Part shown: piece after piece, positions 24,450 through 34,134 of the stretch
How the letters are laid out: every line of letters starts with the position of its first letter
How positions within the stretch are numbered: position 1 is the stretch's first letter
Source of the DNA: Kitasatospora sp. SUK 42
GTDB taxonomy: Bacteria > Actinomycetota > Actinomycetes > Streptomycetales > Streptomycetaceae
NCBI RefSeq assembly: GCF_015776785.2
Contig: NZ_LFMD02000002.1
Span: 2,026,701 to 2,090,700 of the forward strand
DNA length: 64,000 bases
Direction: 5' to 3'
Program-made: the position numbers and the translations under genes
The notes under the pieces: model-generated
Database searches by the model: none
Told to the model about the DNA's origin: nothing
What the model saw: only the letters and a program-made list of their open reading frames with translations

Positions 24450-25514
24450 TCAGCGCCGCCCGGTCAGCGTGGCCCCCACGCTGGCCGCCACCACGCAGCC
24501 GATCCCGGCCAGCTGCGCCGCCCCCAGCAGCTGGCCGAGGACCACCAGCCCGACCAGCGCGCTGACCGCCGGCTCCAGGCTGACCAGCACGCTGAACACC
24601 CGCTGCGGCATCCGGCGCAGCGCGGTCATCTCCAGCGCGTACGGGATCACCGGCAGCAGCAGTGAGACGCCGGCCACCGCGGCGAGCAGCAGCACCGGTG
24701 AGGCGCCGGGCGCGGTCAGCCCGTTCCAGGCCTCGCCCAGCCCGAACGGCGCCAGGGCCAGCGCGCCGACCGTCATCGACACCGCGAGGCCCTGGAATCC
24801 CTGGAAGGTGGCGCCGACCTTGTCGGTGAACAGGATGTACACCGAGTAGCAGGCGGCCGCGCCGAAGGCGTACAGCAGGCCGACCGGGTCGAGCGAGCTA
24901 CCGCCCTCGCCCTCGCCGAGCAGGGTCAGCAGCACCACGCCGGCCGCCGCGAGCAGTGCCCAGACCAGGTGGCTGGCGCGCCGGGCGAAGACAAGGGCGA
25001 CGGCGAGCGGGCCGAGGAACTCGATGGTCGCGGCGGTGCCCATCGGCAGCCGGTCGATCGCCCCGGCGAACAGGAAGGTCATTCCGGCCGAGGCCACGCC
25101 GAGCAGCGCGGCCGCGGCGAGGTCGCGCGGGCGCTTGTCGCGCAGCTTCGGCCGGGTGACGGCGAGCAGGACGACCGCGGCGAAGCCCAGCCGCAGGAAG
25201 GTCGTGCCGCTGACCCCGAGCGGGCCGAACAGCGGCTTGGACAGCGCGATGCCGGTCTGCACCAGGAACATCGCGACGACACAGAGAAGCGGCGCCGGGA
25301 TCCTCTCCGGGCGCCGCAGGACCTTGCCGAACCGGCCGCTGGATCGGCCGGGGTGCACCCCCGGGGGCGCCGCGGAGCCGGGCTCCCCACCTCGTCGCCA
25401 GCTGCCCCGCTCGCCGGCAGGCTCGCCCTTGGGGGCGGGCGGCATGGCAAGGGCCTCGGCGACCGAGGCGGCCGAGGTGGGCGCAGCGGTTTCGCTGGTA
25501 TGGGAGGTGGGCAT
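24450..25514 (-). CDS. EamA-family (drug/metabolite) exporter, RhtA-like
   Basis: A 354-aa inner-membrane protein with two EamA repeats giving about ten helices. The first 75 residues are a hydrophilic Pro/Gly/Arg-rich cytoplasmic tail, unusually long. Family segments include RLPMGTAATIEFLGPLAVAL at the end of repeat 1 and ALRRMPQRVFSVLVSLEPAV in repeat 2, both typical of RhtA-type threonine/homoserine exporters. The start ATG at 25514 precedes PTSHTSETA. It converges with the PNPOx-family gene and diverges from the DUF1906 gene. Substrate is inferred only from the family. Confidence 0.88.
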   Translation of the reverse strand: MPTSHTSETAAPTSAASVAEALAMPPAPKGEPAGERGSWRRGGEPGSAAPPGVHPGRSSGRFGKVLRRPERIPAPLLCVVAMFLVQTGIALSKPLFGPLGVSGTTFLRLGFAAVVLLAVTRPKLRDKRPRDLAAAALLGVASAGMTFLFAGAIDRLPMGTAATIEFLGPLAVALVFARRASHLVWALLAAAGVVLLTLLGEGEGGSSLDPVGLLYAFGAAACYSVYILFTDKVGATFQGFQGLAVSMTVGALALAPFGLGEAWNGLTAPGASPVLLLAAVAGVSLLLPVIPYALEMTALRRMPQRVFSVLVSLEPAVSALVGLVVLGQLLGAAQLAGIGCVVAASVGATLTGRR

Positions 25515-25637
25515 ACTGATGAGTTTGCCGTAAGGAGTGATAAACCAGCAAGCTCGTTACAGTGGCCGGGCGGGAAACGGGACGGATACGGACGGGTGCG
25601 TCCGAAAGGGTGGACTCGCGCGGGCCCCGCGGCGTGG

Positions 25638-25668
25638 TTGACGCAATCGTCCGATGGTCCGTCAGTAT
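25638..25668 (+). promoter_or_regulatory. Candidate promoter of the DUF1906 gene
   Basis: TTGACG (25638-25643) is followed after 19 bp by CAGTAT (25663-25668). If used, transcription would begin within a few bases of GTG 25678, making the mRNA leaderless, which is common in actinomycetes. Spacer length is at the upper limit. Confidence 0.3.
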
Positions 25669-25677
25669 CAAGGCCGG

Positions 25678-26547
25678 GTGCGCCATCTCCGCTCCGCGGC
25701 CCTGCTCGCCGCCACCCTCGTGCTCCTGCTGGCCACCGGTGGAACGGGCGCGAGCGCCCAGGCCGCCACCCGGGCCGTCACCCTCCCCCGTATCCGGACC
25801 GTCACGCTGCCCGACCGGCACGGCCCGCCCCGGATCCGTGACGACTGGTCCGGCCCCGCCTTCGACGCCTGCGACGCACCCGCGCTCGGCACCCTGCTGG
25901 CCTGGCGCTCCGCCTCTCCGTACGAGGCGATCGGCATCTACGTCAGCGGCTCCCAGCGCGCCTGCGGCCAGGCCAGGCTCACCGCCGAGTGGGTCCGTCA
26001 GGCGCGGGCGATGGGCTGGCGGTTCCTGCCCGTGCACGTCGGCCTCCAGGCGCCGTGCGCCGAGCTGAGCCACAAGCCCAAGCGGATCGACCCGGCCAAC
26101 GCCGTCCAGCAGGGCCGCGCCGAGGCCGGCGAGGCCGTGGGCGCGATGAGGGCGCTCGGCTTCGGCAACGGCAGCCCGGTCTACCTGGACATCGAGGCCT
26201 ACCCGATGAGCGACCCCGCCTGCGGCCAGGCCGTGGTCGACTTCACCCTCGGCTGGACCCAGGCCCTGCACTCGGGCGGGTACCGCTCCGGCTTCTACTC
26301 CAGCCTCGGCTCCGGCGTCGCCGACCTCGCCGCCGCCGCCCGGGCCGGCAGCTCCCCGCTCCCCGACGGCCTCTGGTACGCCCGCTGGGACGACCGGGCC
26401 GACACCTCCGGCTCCGGCGCCCTCGCCGCCGACCTCTGGGTGGCCCACCAGCGCGTCCACCAGTACCACGGCAACGTCGAGGAGACCTACGCCGGCGCCA
26501 CCCTCGCCATCGACCGCGACCAGGTCGACGGCCCCACCGCCTCCTGA
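25678..26547 (+). CDS. Secreted DUF1906 (Rv2525c-like glycoside hydrolase-like) protein
   Basis: A 289-aa secreted protein. The N-terminus has a signal peptide (RHLRS, then a hydrophobic run LLAATLVLLLA and an AxA cleavage site near ASAQAA). The mature part is the DUF1906 TIM-barrel: FDACDAPALGTLLAW at the start, YIGIYVSG-type strand (AIGIYVSGSQRACG), VYLDIEAYP with the conserved acidic pair, SGGYRSGFYSS, and QYHGN near the end. The family resembles lysozyme-like and Rv2525c glycosidases acting on the cell envelope, but activity is unproven. I prefer GTG 25678; an in-frame ATG at 25654 overlaps the putative promoter and lacks a ribosome binding site. Confidence 0.82.
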   Translation: MRHLRSAALLAATLVLLLATGGTGASAQAATRAVTLPRIRTVTLPDRHGPPRIRDDWSGPAFDACDAPALGTLLAWRSASPYEAIGIYVSGSQRACGQARLTAEWVRQARAMGWRFLPVHVGLQAPCAELSHKPKRIDPANAVQQGRAEAGEAVGAMRALGFGNGSPVYLDIEAYPMSDPACGQAVVDFTLGWTQALHSGGYRSGFYSSLGSGVADLAAAARAGSSPLPDGLWYARWDDRADTSGSGALAADLWVAHQRVHQYHGNVEETYAGATLAIDRDQVDGPTAS

Positions 26548-26791
26548 GGGCCGCGCCGGCGGGAGGCGAGGGCGACGAGGGAGACGAGGGAGACAAAGGG
26601 CACACGGAAGCGGGAGAAAACGGGCAGGAGGAGGGCGGAGGGAGAAATCGGGGCGAATCCGTGATCCGTGCAACGGGATCGAGGTACTGACAGCGGACCG
26701 GCGGGGCGGCACAATCGGGCACGTCCGCGCGCATTACCGCCCGGTAGGTGTGCCGCTGGAGCCGTCAGTGCCACCAGGTCAAGGAGGACCC
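26548..26791. other. Intergenic, purine-rich spacer and promoter region
   Basis: A 244-bp spacer between co-directional genes. Its first part (26568-26640) is a purine-rich imperfect repeat of GACGAGGGA units. The rest should hold the promoter of the acyl-CoA ligase gene. No hairpin or gene is evident. Confidence 0.4.
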
Positions 26792-28453
26792 GTGTTCAGC
26801 ACGATGCAGGACGTACCGCTCACCGTCGCCCGAATCCTGGAGCACGGGTCCACGATCCACGCCCGCTCGACCGTCACCACCTGGGACGGCACCGGACCCG
26901 TCGTCCGGACGTACGCCGAGGTCGGCGCCCGCGCCGCCCAGCTCGCCTGGGCGCTGCGCGACGAACTCGGCTGCACCGAGTCGAGTGTTATCGGCACGTT
27001 GATGTGGAACAACACCGAGCACCTGGAGGCGTACCTCGCCGTCCCCTCGATGGGCGCGGTGCTGCACACGCTGAACCTGAGGCTGCCCGCGCGGCAGCTG
27101 TCGTTCATCATCGACCACGCCGCCGACCACGTGATCATCGTCAACGGCAGCGTCCTGCCGCTGCTCGCCGCCGTGCTGCCGGAGCTGGCGCCCACCCTCA
27201 GGCACATCGTGGTGGCCGGCCCCGGCGACCGCTCGCTGCTGGCCGGCTTCGCGGGCGGGGTGCACGACTACGAGGAACTGATCGCGGGCCGGCCGACCGA
27301 CTACCCGTGGCAGCACGACATCGACGAGCGCCAGGCCGCCGTGCTCTGTTACACCTCCGGCACCACCGGGGACCCGAAGGGCGTGCTCTACAGCCACCGC
27401 TCGGTCTACCTGCACTGCATGCAGGTCAACACCGGCGACAACTTCGCCTTCACCCCGCGCGACACCGCGCTGCCGGTGGTCCCGATGTTCCACGTGAACG
27501 CCTGGGGCATCCCGCACGCCGCCTTCATGTCCGGCGCCAACCTGCTCATGCCGGATCGTTTCCTCCAGCCCAAGCCGATGGCCGAGATGATCGCCGCCGT
27601 CCGCCCGACCGTCAGCGCCGCCGTCCCGACCATCTGGAGCGGCCTGCTGGACGAGCTGGACGCGGGCGACTACGACACCTCCAGCCTGCGCATGGTGGTC
27701 ATCGGCGGCAGCGCCTGCCCGCCCTCGCTGATGAAGGGCTACGAGGAGCGCCACGGCATCCGCGTGCTGCACGCCTGGGGCATGACCGAGACCTCCCCGC
27801 TCGGTTGCTTCGCCCAGCCGCCGGGTGGCCTCACCCCCGAGGAGGAGTGGCCGTACCGGATAACCCAGGGCATCTTCCCGGCCTCCGTCGAGGCCCGGCT
27901 GATCGGCCCGGGCGGCGAGCGGATGCCGCACGACGGCGTCGCCGCGGGCGAGCTGGAGGTGCGCGGCCCCTGGATCGCCGGGGCGTACTACGGCGGCGCC
28001 GGGCAGGACCCGGTCCGCCCGGACGACAAGTTCTCCGAGGACGGCTGGCTGCGCACCGGCGACGTGGGCACCATCACCGCCGACGGCTACCTGACGCTCA
28101 CCGACCGGGCCAAGGACGTGATCAAGTCCGGCGGCGAGTGGATCTCCTCCGTCGACCTGGAGAACCAGCTGATGGCCCACCCCGAGGTGGCCGAGGCCGC
28201 CGTGGTCGCCGTACCGGACGAGAAGTGGGGCGAGCGCCCGCTGGCCACCGTGGTGCTGCGCCCGGGCGCGACCGTCGGGCTGAAGGAGCTGCGGGCCTTC
28301 CTGGCCGAGCGGGTCGCCTCCTGGCAGCTGCCGGAGCGCTGGGCGATCGTCGAGTCGGTGCCGAAGACCTCGGTCGGCAAGTTCGACAAGAAGGTGATCC
28401 GGGCCGGCTACGCGGCCGACGAGCTGGACGTCACGGTGCTCGGCAAGGAGTAG
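26792..28453 (+). CDS. Long-chain fatty-acid-CoA ligase (AMP-dependent synthetase)
   Basis: A 553-aa ANL-superfamily enzyme that activates a carboxylic acid as acyl-AMP and transfers it to CoA. The P-loop-like motif is CYTSGTTGDPKGVLYSHRS. Further motifs are the A5 region (LHAWGMTETSPLG), the A7 hinge (WLRTGDVGTITADGYLTLTD) and the C-terminal catalytic Lys (KTSVGKFDKK). The ligase fits the medium/long-chain type that begins STMQDVPLTVARIL. The start GTG at 26792 follows AAGGAGG with 4-nt spacing; an ATG at 26804 is too far from it. It stands alone, with an unrelated gene facing it downstream. Confidence 0.93.
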   Translation: MFSTMQDVPLTVARILEHGSTIHARSTVTTWDGTGPVVRTYAEVGARAAQLAWALRDELGCTESSVIGTLMWNNTEHLEAYLAVPSMGAVLHTLNLRLPARQLSFIIDHAADHVIIVNGSVLPLLAAVLPELAPTLRHIVVAGPGDRSLLAGFAGGVHDYEELIAGRPTDYPWQHDIDERQAAVLCYTSGTTGDPKGVLYSHRSVYLHCMQVNTGDNFAFTPRDTALPVVPMFHVNAWGIPHAAFMSGANLLMPDRFLQPKPMAEMIAAVRPTVSAAVPTIWSGLLDELDAGDYDTSSLRMVVIGGSACPPSLMKGYEERHGIRVLHAWGMTETSPLGCFAQPPGGLTPEEEWPYRITQGIFPASVEARLIGPGGERMPHDGVAAGELEVRGPWIAGAYYGGAGQDPVRPDDKFSEDGWLRTGDVGTITADGYLTLTDRAKDVIKSGGEWISSVDLENQLMAHPEVAEAAVVAVPDEKWGERPLATVVLRPGATVGLKELRAFLAERVASWQLPERWAIVESVPKTSVGKFDKKVIRAGYAADELDVTVLGKE

Positions 28454-28530
28454 CGGACTGAGGAGTGGCGGACGAGCAGGGGGGCCGGTCCCGTACGGAA
28501 CGGGGCCGGCCCTCCTGCGTGCGTCCGGGA

Positions 28531-31500
28531 TCAGCCCGCGGCGGCGACGCCCGCCTCGCCCATCGCGCCGATCCGCCCGAGCAGGTCGACGATGCGGGAC
28601 TGGACGTCCTCGCTGGTCGAGCGCTCGGCGAGGAACAGCACCGTCTCGCCGGTGCGCAGCCGGGGCAGTTCGCGCGGGTCGAGGTCGACCGAGGTGTAGA
28701 CCACCAGCGGGGTGCGGTGCAGCCGGTCGTTGGCGCGCAGCCAGTCCAGCAGGCCGACCCTTCGGCGGCGGATCTGGAACAGGTCCATCACCACCAGGTT
28801 GGGCTGCACGCTGCTGGCCCGGGCGACCGCGTCGTTCTCGTCCACCGCGTGCTCGACGTGCATGCCGCGCCGCTCCAGGCTGCTGATCATCGCGGCGGCG
28901 ATGTCCGGATCCCCCTCGACCAGCAGCACCCGCGGGGCGTGGTGCTCGCCGTCGCGCGGCGCGAGGGCGCGCAGCAGCACGGCCGGGTCGGCGCCGTACG
29001 CGGCGTCCCGGGTGGCCTGGCCGAGACCGGCGGTGACCAGCACCGGAACGCGGCGGTTGAGCGCCGCGGTGCGCAGCGACTGCAGTGCGGTACGGGTGAT
29101 CGGGCTGGTCAGCGGGTCGACGAAGAGCGCCGCGGGGAAGCCGCCGACCTGGGCGTCCACCTCCTCGCGGGAGCGGACGATCACCGGCAGGTAGCCGCGC
29201 GCCTGGAGGGCCTGGTTGGTGGCCGGGTCGGGCTCGGGCCAGACCAGCAGCCGACGGGTGTTGGCCAGTTCGCCGGTCGGGGCCGACGGCCGCTCGGCCG
29301 GGAGCGGCGCCTCGGCGGCGGGCAGCTCGGCCATCGGGCGCGGGGCGGTCCTGGCCTCGGCCGGTACCGGCGGGAGGGCGGGCACCGGAGCCGCACCGGG
29401 CGCGGTGTCGAGCGCGGTCCCGAGCGGGCGCGGCGGGGCGAGCTCGGCCAGGCCGCTGCCGACCGGCCGGGGAGCGGCCTGTTCCTCGGCGGTGGGCAGG
29501 GCCGGGCGGGCGGGTTCCAGCGCGGCGGGGCCGCCCTGCTGCGCGGGGGCCGGGGCCTCCAACAGGGTCGGGAACTCCAGCAGCGTGAGCGGGCAGGGCG
29601 TGCTCCAGGCCGGGGTACGCCGGGGCCTCGGGCATCCCGGGCAGCGCGAAGCCGCCCGAGGAGTCCTCGGCGGAGGGCAGGGCGCGACGTCGGCGCGGCT
29701 TGGCCTCGCCCGCCTCCCCGACAGGGGCGTCGCCCGACTGCGCGGGGGCGTCGCCGGCGGCGTCGGCGGGGGCCGGGCCGAGCGCGAGCGGCTCCCGCCC
29801 GGCGGGGCGCTCCTGCGGCGGGCGCCCGCCCTCGACGGGTACGGCGTACGCGGGGCCGGAGCGGCCGTCGTCCTTGCCCCAGGGGTCGGTCCGCTCGGCC
29901 TCCGGGCCGGCCGGGCCCCGGCGGCCGTACGCCGGGTCGTTCCCGGTGCCGTTCCACTGCTCGGGGACGGCCCGTTCGACCCGGGCGGGGGCGTCGGGCC
30001 ACTGGTCGGCCGGGCCGGCGGGGGCGGCGGGGGCCGGGGGTTCCTCGGCGGCGGGACGGCCGCGCCGCCCACGGCGCTCGGCCGGGGGTTCCTCGGCGGG
30101 CGCCGGCTCGGGCTCCGGGGTCTCGGCGGCGGGCCGCTCGGCGTCCGCGGCGGGTTCGGCGGCCTCGCCGCTGCTGGGCAGCTGCGGGATTCCCGGCAGC
30201 TCGGGCAGGACGGCGCTGTCGCCCTCCTTCGGCCGGTCCGAACGGCCCTCGGCGGCCGCACGCTCGGCGGCGGCCTTCGCGGCGGCCGGGTCCAGAGGCA
30301 GCTCGACCACGTACGTGGTCCCGGCCTTGCCGGGCAGCTCGTGCGGCTGGAGCACGCCACCGTGGCGCTCGACCACCGCGCGGGCTATCGGCAGGTGGAC
30401 GGGGCTGCCGCCGACGCCGGGGCCGCGGATCTCGACCCGGGCGACCTCGCCGCGCTGGGCGGCGGCCAGGACGACGGTCGGGGGCTCGGCGGCCGCGGGC
30501 GGTGCGGGCGGGGCGCCCAGCCCGGGAGCGGACAGGCCGGGGACGGCCAGTCCGGGGGAGGGGACGCCCGGGTCGTCCAGGGCGAGGCCGGTGCCGCTGA
30601 CGTCGGCGACCAGGTGGGCCAGCGCCCGGGCGAGCCGCCGCTCGTCGGCGATCACCTCGACCGCGGCGGCGTGCACCGAGAAGCGCACCCGGCCCGGGCC
30701 GACCAGCGCACCGGCCTCCTCGACGGCCCGGCGGACCACCTTGTCGAGGCCGACCGGCACCCGCTTCGCGGCCTTCCGTCCGTCCTCGGCGTCCCGGCCG
30801 TCCTTGGGGTCCTTGCCGTCCTTGGCGGTCTTGTCGGCCCCGGCGTCCTTGTCGTCCTTGGGGCTGCGGCCCTCCACGGAGCCGCGGACCTCCGCGGGGC
30901 CGCTCTCCCCGGTCTCGGAACGCTGGTGTTCGAGGACGTCGTCGATCAGCTTGCCGAACCGGCGGCACTCGTCGGCGAGCCGGCGCAGCGTCCAGTTGGC
31001 CTCCGGCCAGAGCTGCCCGGCCGGGTCGGCGGCGAGCGCGTCCAGCCGCTGGTTCAGCGCGCTCAGCGCACCGCCCAGCTCGCCCTCCAGGACGGCGGTG
31101 AGCTGCGTGTTGCGGGCGATCAGGGCGAGTTCGCGGCTGCGGTCGGTGAAGGTCATCACCGCGCCGACCAGCTGGTCGCCGTCCCGGACCGGGGCGGTGG
31201 TGAGGTCGACGGTGACCGGGCGGCCGTCCTTGCGCCACAGCACGGTGCCGCGCACCCGGTGCTTGCGCCCGGAGGTCAGGGTGTCCAGCAGCGCGGACTC
31301 CTCCAGCGCCAGCGGGGTGCCGTCGGCCCGGGAGTGCTGGATCAGCGGGTGCAGCTCGCGCCCGCCCAGCTCGCTCGCCCGGTACTCCAGGATGTGCGCG
31401 GCGGCCGGGTTGACCAGCACGCAGCGCCCCTCCAGGTCCACCCCGAGCACGCCCTCGGCGGCGGCCCGCAGGATCATCTCGGTCTGCTTGTGCTGGCGGC

Positions 31501-31966
31501 GCAGCTCGGCCTCGACGCCGAGCCGGCCGGAGAGGTCGCGGACCAGCAGCAGGAGCAGGTCGGAGGAGGAGGGAGAGCGCGAGCCCTCCCGGTACGGGTC
31601 GTACGGCGCGAGCGGGGAGCGCGCGTAGGAGTCCCCGCTCTCGTCGACGAAGTCGTTGCCGCAGACCTCGACCGGGAAGGTGGTGCCGTCGGTGCGGTGG
31701 GCGGTCATCCGGACCGGGCGGTCGGGGGCGTCGCCGTCCCGGGTGGCCGGGCGCATCGAGCCGGGGATCCGGCTGGGATCGAACTCGGGCAGCAGGCCCA
31801 GCACGCCCATGCCGACCAGTGAGGTGCCCGGCGCCTGCAGCGCCTGGACCGCCGCGCTGTTGGCGTCGACGACGGTGCCGTTGCTGTTCACCAGCAACAA
31901 CGCGTCGGGCAGGGCGTCGAGTATGGCGGCGAGGCGAGCAGCGCCTCGGATCGGCCTGCTGCTCAC
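28531..31966 (-). pseudogene. PAS/kinase-like sensor with C-terminal response-regulator domain, frameshifted
   Basis: If one base is ignored, the gene encodes about 1144 aa: two PAS domains (about 15-120 and 160-270), a histidine-kinase-like region with HATPase features (LIDDVLEHQRSE, then RAVVERHGGVLQPHELPGKAGTTY), a 300-residue Pro/Ala/Glu-rich linker and two response-regulator receiver-like domains (RRLLVWPEP and PRVLLVEGDPDIAAAMISS, VVMDLFQ). The frame breaks in the linker at a CCC run (29591-29593 on the plus strand); removing one C restores EHALPLTLLEFPTLLE. The start is GTG 31966, with GAGGAG 10 nt upstream. The lesion may be a true mutation, a phase-variable tract or a sequencing error. 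Confidence 0.8.
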
Positions 31967-32144
31967 GTCGACAGGTCTCCTCGGCTCAGGGCAGCTCCTC
32001 CGGAGTCGGCAGTATCTCATTCTTCTTTGCGGCGGGGACGACCCGCCTAGTAACGTGGGCGGTGGTTGGTGCCGAGCCCCACGGTTGTGGCATCATCACT
32101 GACACACGGAACGGGTCCGCTGCACGCGGGCGTGGTCCATGTGG

Positions 32145-32235
32145 GGAGGCTTCGCCTAGTCCGGTCTATGGCGCCGCACTGCTAATGCGGTTTCGGGGTT
32201 ATTCCTGATCGAGGGTTCAAATCCCTCAGCCTCCG
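32145..32235 (+). tRNA. tRNA-Ser (anticodon GCT)
   Basis: A 91-nt class II tRNA. Acceptor GGAGGCT (32145-32151) pairs with AGCCTCC (32228-32234), discriminator G. The anticodon stem CCGCA/TGCGG holds loop CTGCTAA, anticodon GCT. A long variable arm is present. Encoded CCA follows at 32236-32238. Confidence 0.97.
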
Positions 32236-32243
32236 CCAACCGG

Positions 32244-32275
32244 GAGCCCCGTCGACGATCTTGTCGGCGGGGCTC
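32244..32275 (+). terminator. Terminator of tRNA-Ser(GCT)
   Basis: A 13-bp stem with one G-T pair (32244-32256 with 32263-32275) and a 6-nt loop lies 6 nt after the encoded CCA. Confidence 0.75.
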
Positions 32276-32480
32276 TTCGCATGCCCGGGGGCGGCCGCCC
32301 GCCCGCGCCGGGGCAGCCCTCCGCCCACTCCAGGGCTCGCCGCCCGCCCCCTCCGGGGCCGCCCTCCGGTCGGTCCGACGAGGGCCCGCCGGTGGCCCCG
32401 GGCTTATCGATTTCGCCCCGCGTCGCAGGTCATGTAATGTTGTCCCCGCAACGCCCCGGGGGCCACGGTCACCAGGGCGA

Positions 32481-32553
32481 GCGCTCATAGCTCAACGGAT
32501 AGAGCACTTGACTACGGATCAAGAGGTTGCAGGTTCGAATCCTGCTGAGCGCA
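32481..32553 (+). tRNA. tRNA-Arg (anticodon ACG), copy 1
   Basis: A 73-nt tRNA with acceptor GCGCTCA (32481-32487) pairing TGAGCGC (32546-32552). The anticodon stem CTTGA/TCAAG holds loop CTACGGA, anticodon ACG. ACG is the substrate for A-to-I editing by TadA, encoded at 53468-54028. CCA is encoded at 32554-32556. Confidence 0.97.
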
Positions 32554-32589
32554 CCACAACCTCCGCAAGATCGGGTTCGCCCGTTCCTT

Positions 32590-32662
32590 GCGCTCATAGC
32601 TCAACGGATAGAGCACTTGACTACGGATCAAGAGGTTGCAGGTTCGAATCCTGCTGAGCGCA
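32590..32662 (+). tRNA. tRNA-Arg (anticodon ACG), copy 2
   Basis: Identical over the full 73 nt to copy 1, which ends 36 bp upstream. Encoded CCA follows at 32663-32665. The two genes are probably cotranscribed and end at the hairpin 32668-32700. Confidence 0.97.
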
Positions 32663-32667
32663 CCAGT

Positions 32668-32700
32668 GAGAAGCCCCCGGCCACCGGCCGGGGGCTTCTC
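32668..32700 (+). terminator. Terminator after the tRNA-Arg pair
   Basis: A perfect 15-bp stem (32668-32682 with 32686-32700) with a 3-nt loop directly follows the second tRNA-Arg. Confidence 0.88.
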
Positions 32701-32755
32701 CCGTTGTGGCGCCGGTCACCTGCCCCGGCTGCCCGTCCCGGTCATGTGTCCCGGA

Positions 32756-33958
32756 TCACCCCAGATCGGTCCGGTTGATCCACGGCACGTCCCGGTGGTC
32801 CAGGAACCAGTCCGAGCTGGTCAGCGGCCGGTCCCGGTTGAAGGTCAGCGGAGCCGGGTCGTGCCTGATCAGCCCGGGTGCGGAGGGCAGGGCGCGGAGC
32901 AGTTCGGCGAGCTCGGCGACCAGCTCGGGCGGGCCGCTGAGGTGGACGTCCCAGCCGGCGAAGTCGCCGTGCCGCCGCAGCGTCTCCCGGAGCAGCGCGG
33001 TGACCCCGTCCGGTCCCGCGGTCGGGCCGGGGACGGCCGTGAGCACCCGTAGCCGGGGATTGCGGACGAGCATCCGGCGGACGGTGTCCAGGTCGTACTG
33101 TCCGGCCGCCGAGCGGGCCGCCAGCAGCACGGTGGCCTCGCGCTCCGGCTGTTCGGCGGTGAGCTGCTCCAGCAGAGCCTTGGTCTGCCCCCAGCCGCTG
33201 CCGGCGGCCACCAGCAGCAGCGGCCGCCGCGAGGCGGGGGCGAGCACCGCGTCGCCGAGCGGCGGTCCGAGCCGCAGCAGTTCGCCGGGCATCACGTCCT
33301 GCACCAGGAGGGTGCTCAGCAGCCCGCCGGGCACCCGCCGCACGTGCACCTCCAGGCCGCCGTCGGAGCGCGGCGCGTTGGCGATCGAGTACGGCCGCCA
33401 GACCCGGGGCGCCCGGGGGCTGCTGATCGTGACGTACTGGCCGGCGGTGAAGGGGTACGGGCGCATCGGGGCGATGGTGAGCACGACCAGGTCCGGCGCG
33501 GCCCGGCGCCGGGAGGCGACCTCGGCCTCCCACCAGGCGGGGTCGTCCTCCGGGAGGCCGGCGGCGGATCCGGTCATCACCTGGGCGATCACGGTGTAGG
33601 CCTCGGTCCAGGCCTTCTCCGTCTCCGGCGTCCAGTAGTGCCCGGAGCACTGCCGCAGCGCGGCGATCAGGCTGGCCCCGAAGGCCGGGTAGTGCTCGGG
33701 TGCGACCTGGAACTTGCGGTGGTCGCGTCCGAGCGCCCGCAGGTACTCGGTGAGCCGCTCGGGATCGTCCAGCCGCAGCACGATCCGGGTGAGCGCGGCG
33801 AACATCCGGTCCCGCTGCTCGTGCAGGGAGGCGGGGAAGAGCGACCGCAGCCCGGGGTTGTGGTTGAACAGGTGGGCGTAGAAGAAGGTGGTCAGGTGGT
33901 CGGCGCGGCGTTCGACGATGGCGAAGCTGGCGCGGATGACCGCGGGGTCGAAGGGCAC
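32756..33958 (-). CDS. Flavohaemoglobin-like protein (globin plus FAD/NAD reductase domains)
   Basis: A 400-aa protein with an N-terminal globin domain (1-140; probable proximal His H80 in GRDHRKFQVAPEHY) and a ferredoxin-reductase-type region (about 150-380: RPYPFTAGQYVTISSP and WRPYSIANAP for FAD, LLLVAAGSGWGQTKALLEQL for NAD). This is the architecture of NO-detoxifying flavohaemoglobins. The C-terminus (ALPSAPGLIRHD) differs from the usual Hmp ending, and the reductase motif GSGWGQT replaces the usual GGVGxTP. The start GTG at 33958 follows AGGAGG with 7-nt spacing. A 53-aa ORF ends 14 nt upstream on the same strand. Role in NO or O2 chemistry is inferred. Confidence 0.88.
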   Translation of the reverse strand: MPFDPAVIRASFAIVERRADHLTTFFYAHLFNHNPGLRSLFPASLHEQRDRMFAALTRIVLRLDDPERLTEYLRALGRDHRKFQVAPEHYPAFGASLIAALRQCSGHYWTPETEKAWTEAYTVIAQVMTGSAAGLPEDDPAWWEAEVASRRRAAPDLVVLTIAPMRPYPFTAGQYVTISSPRAPRVWRPYSIANAPRSDGGLEVHVRRVPGGLLSTLLVQDVMPGELLRLGPPLGDAVLAPASRRPLLLVAAGSGWGQTKALLEQLTAEQPEREATVLLAARSAAGQYDLDTVRRMLVRNPRLRVLTAVPGPTAGPDGVTALLRETLRRHGDFAGWDVHLSGPPELVAELAELLRALPSAPGLIRHDPAPLTFNRDRPLTSSDWFLDHRDVPWINRTDLG

Positions 33959-33972
33959 CGCGCCGCCTCCTG

Positions 33973-34134
33973 CTAAGCCGGCCGGGCTTCGGTGAGTGCC
34001 GCGCCCGCGGTGTCGCCGACCGGGCCGCGGACACCGGGATCGTGCTCGAACAGGTGCCGGCGGAAGTATTCGGCGACGGCGGGGTCGTGGGGCTCCACGG
34101 CCGCGTGACCGCGCTTGCCGAGTACGGGGTCCAT
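33973..34134 (-). CDS. 53-aa hypothetical protein upstream of the flavohaemoglobin-like gene
   Basis: ATG at 34134 opens a frame ending in TAG at 33973-33975. The peptide starts MDPVLGKRGHAAVEPHD and continues PAVAEYFRRHLFEHDPG, a globular-looking sequence without hydrophobic segments, then a short polar tail. The stop is 14 nt before the start of the globin gene, whose AGGAGG lies in the gap, so the two probably form an operon. The ribosome binding site of the small gene itself is weak. No family is recognised; it is too short for an enzyme and may be an accessory peptide. Confidence 0.55.
   Translation of the reverse strand: MDPVLGKRGHAAVEPHDPAVAEYFRRHLFEHDPGVRGPVGDTAGAALTEARPA

Noticed and set aside
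26765..28530. Continuation of the sensor-kinase frame past its C-terminus to 26765
   Set aside because: After the frameshift this frame is antisense to the acyl-CoA ligase gene and loses all domain similarity; the real C-terminus is in another frame ending at 28531.
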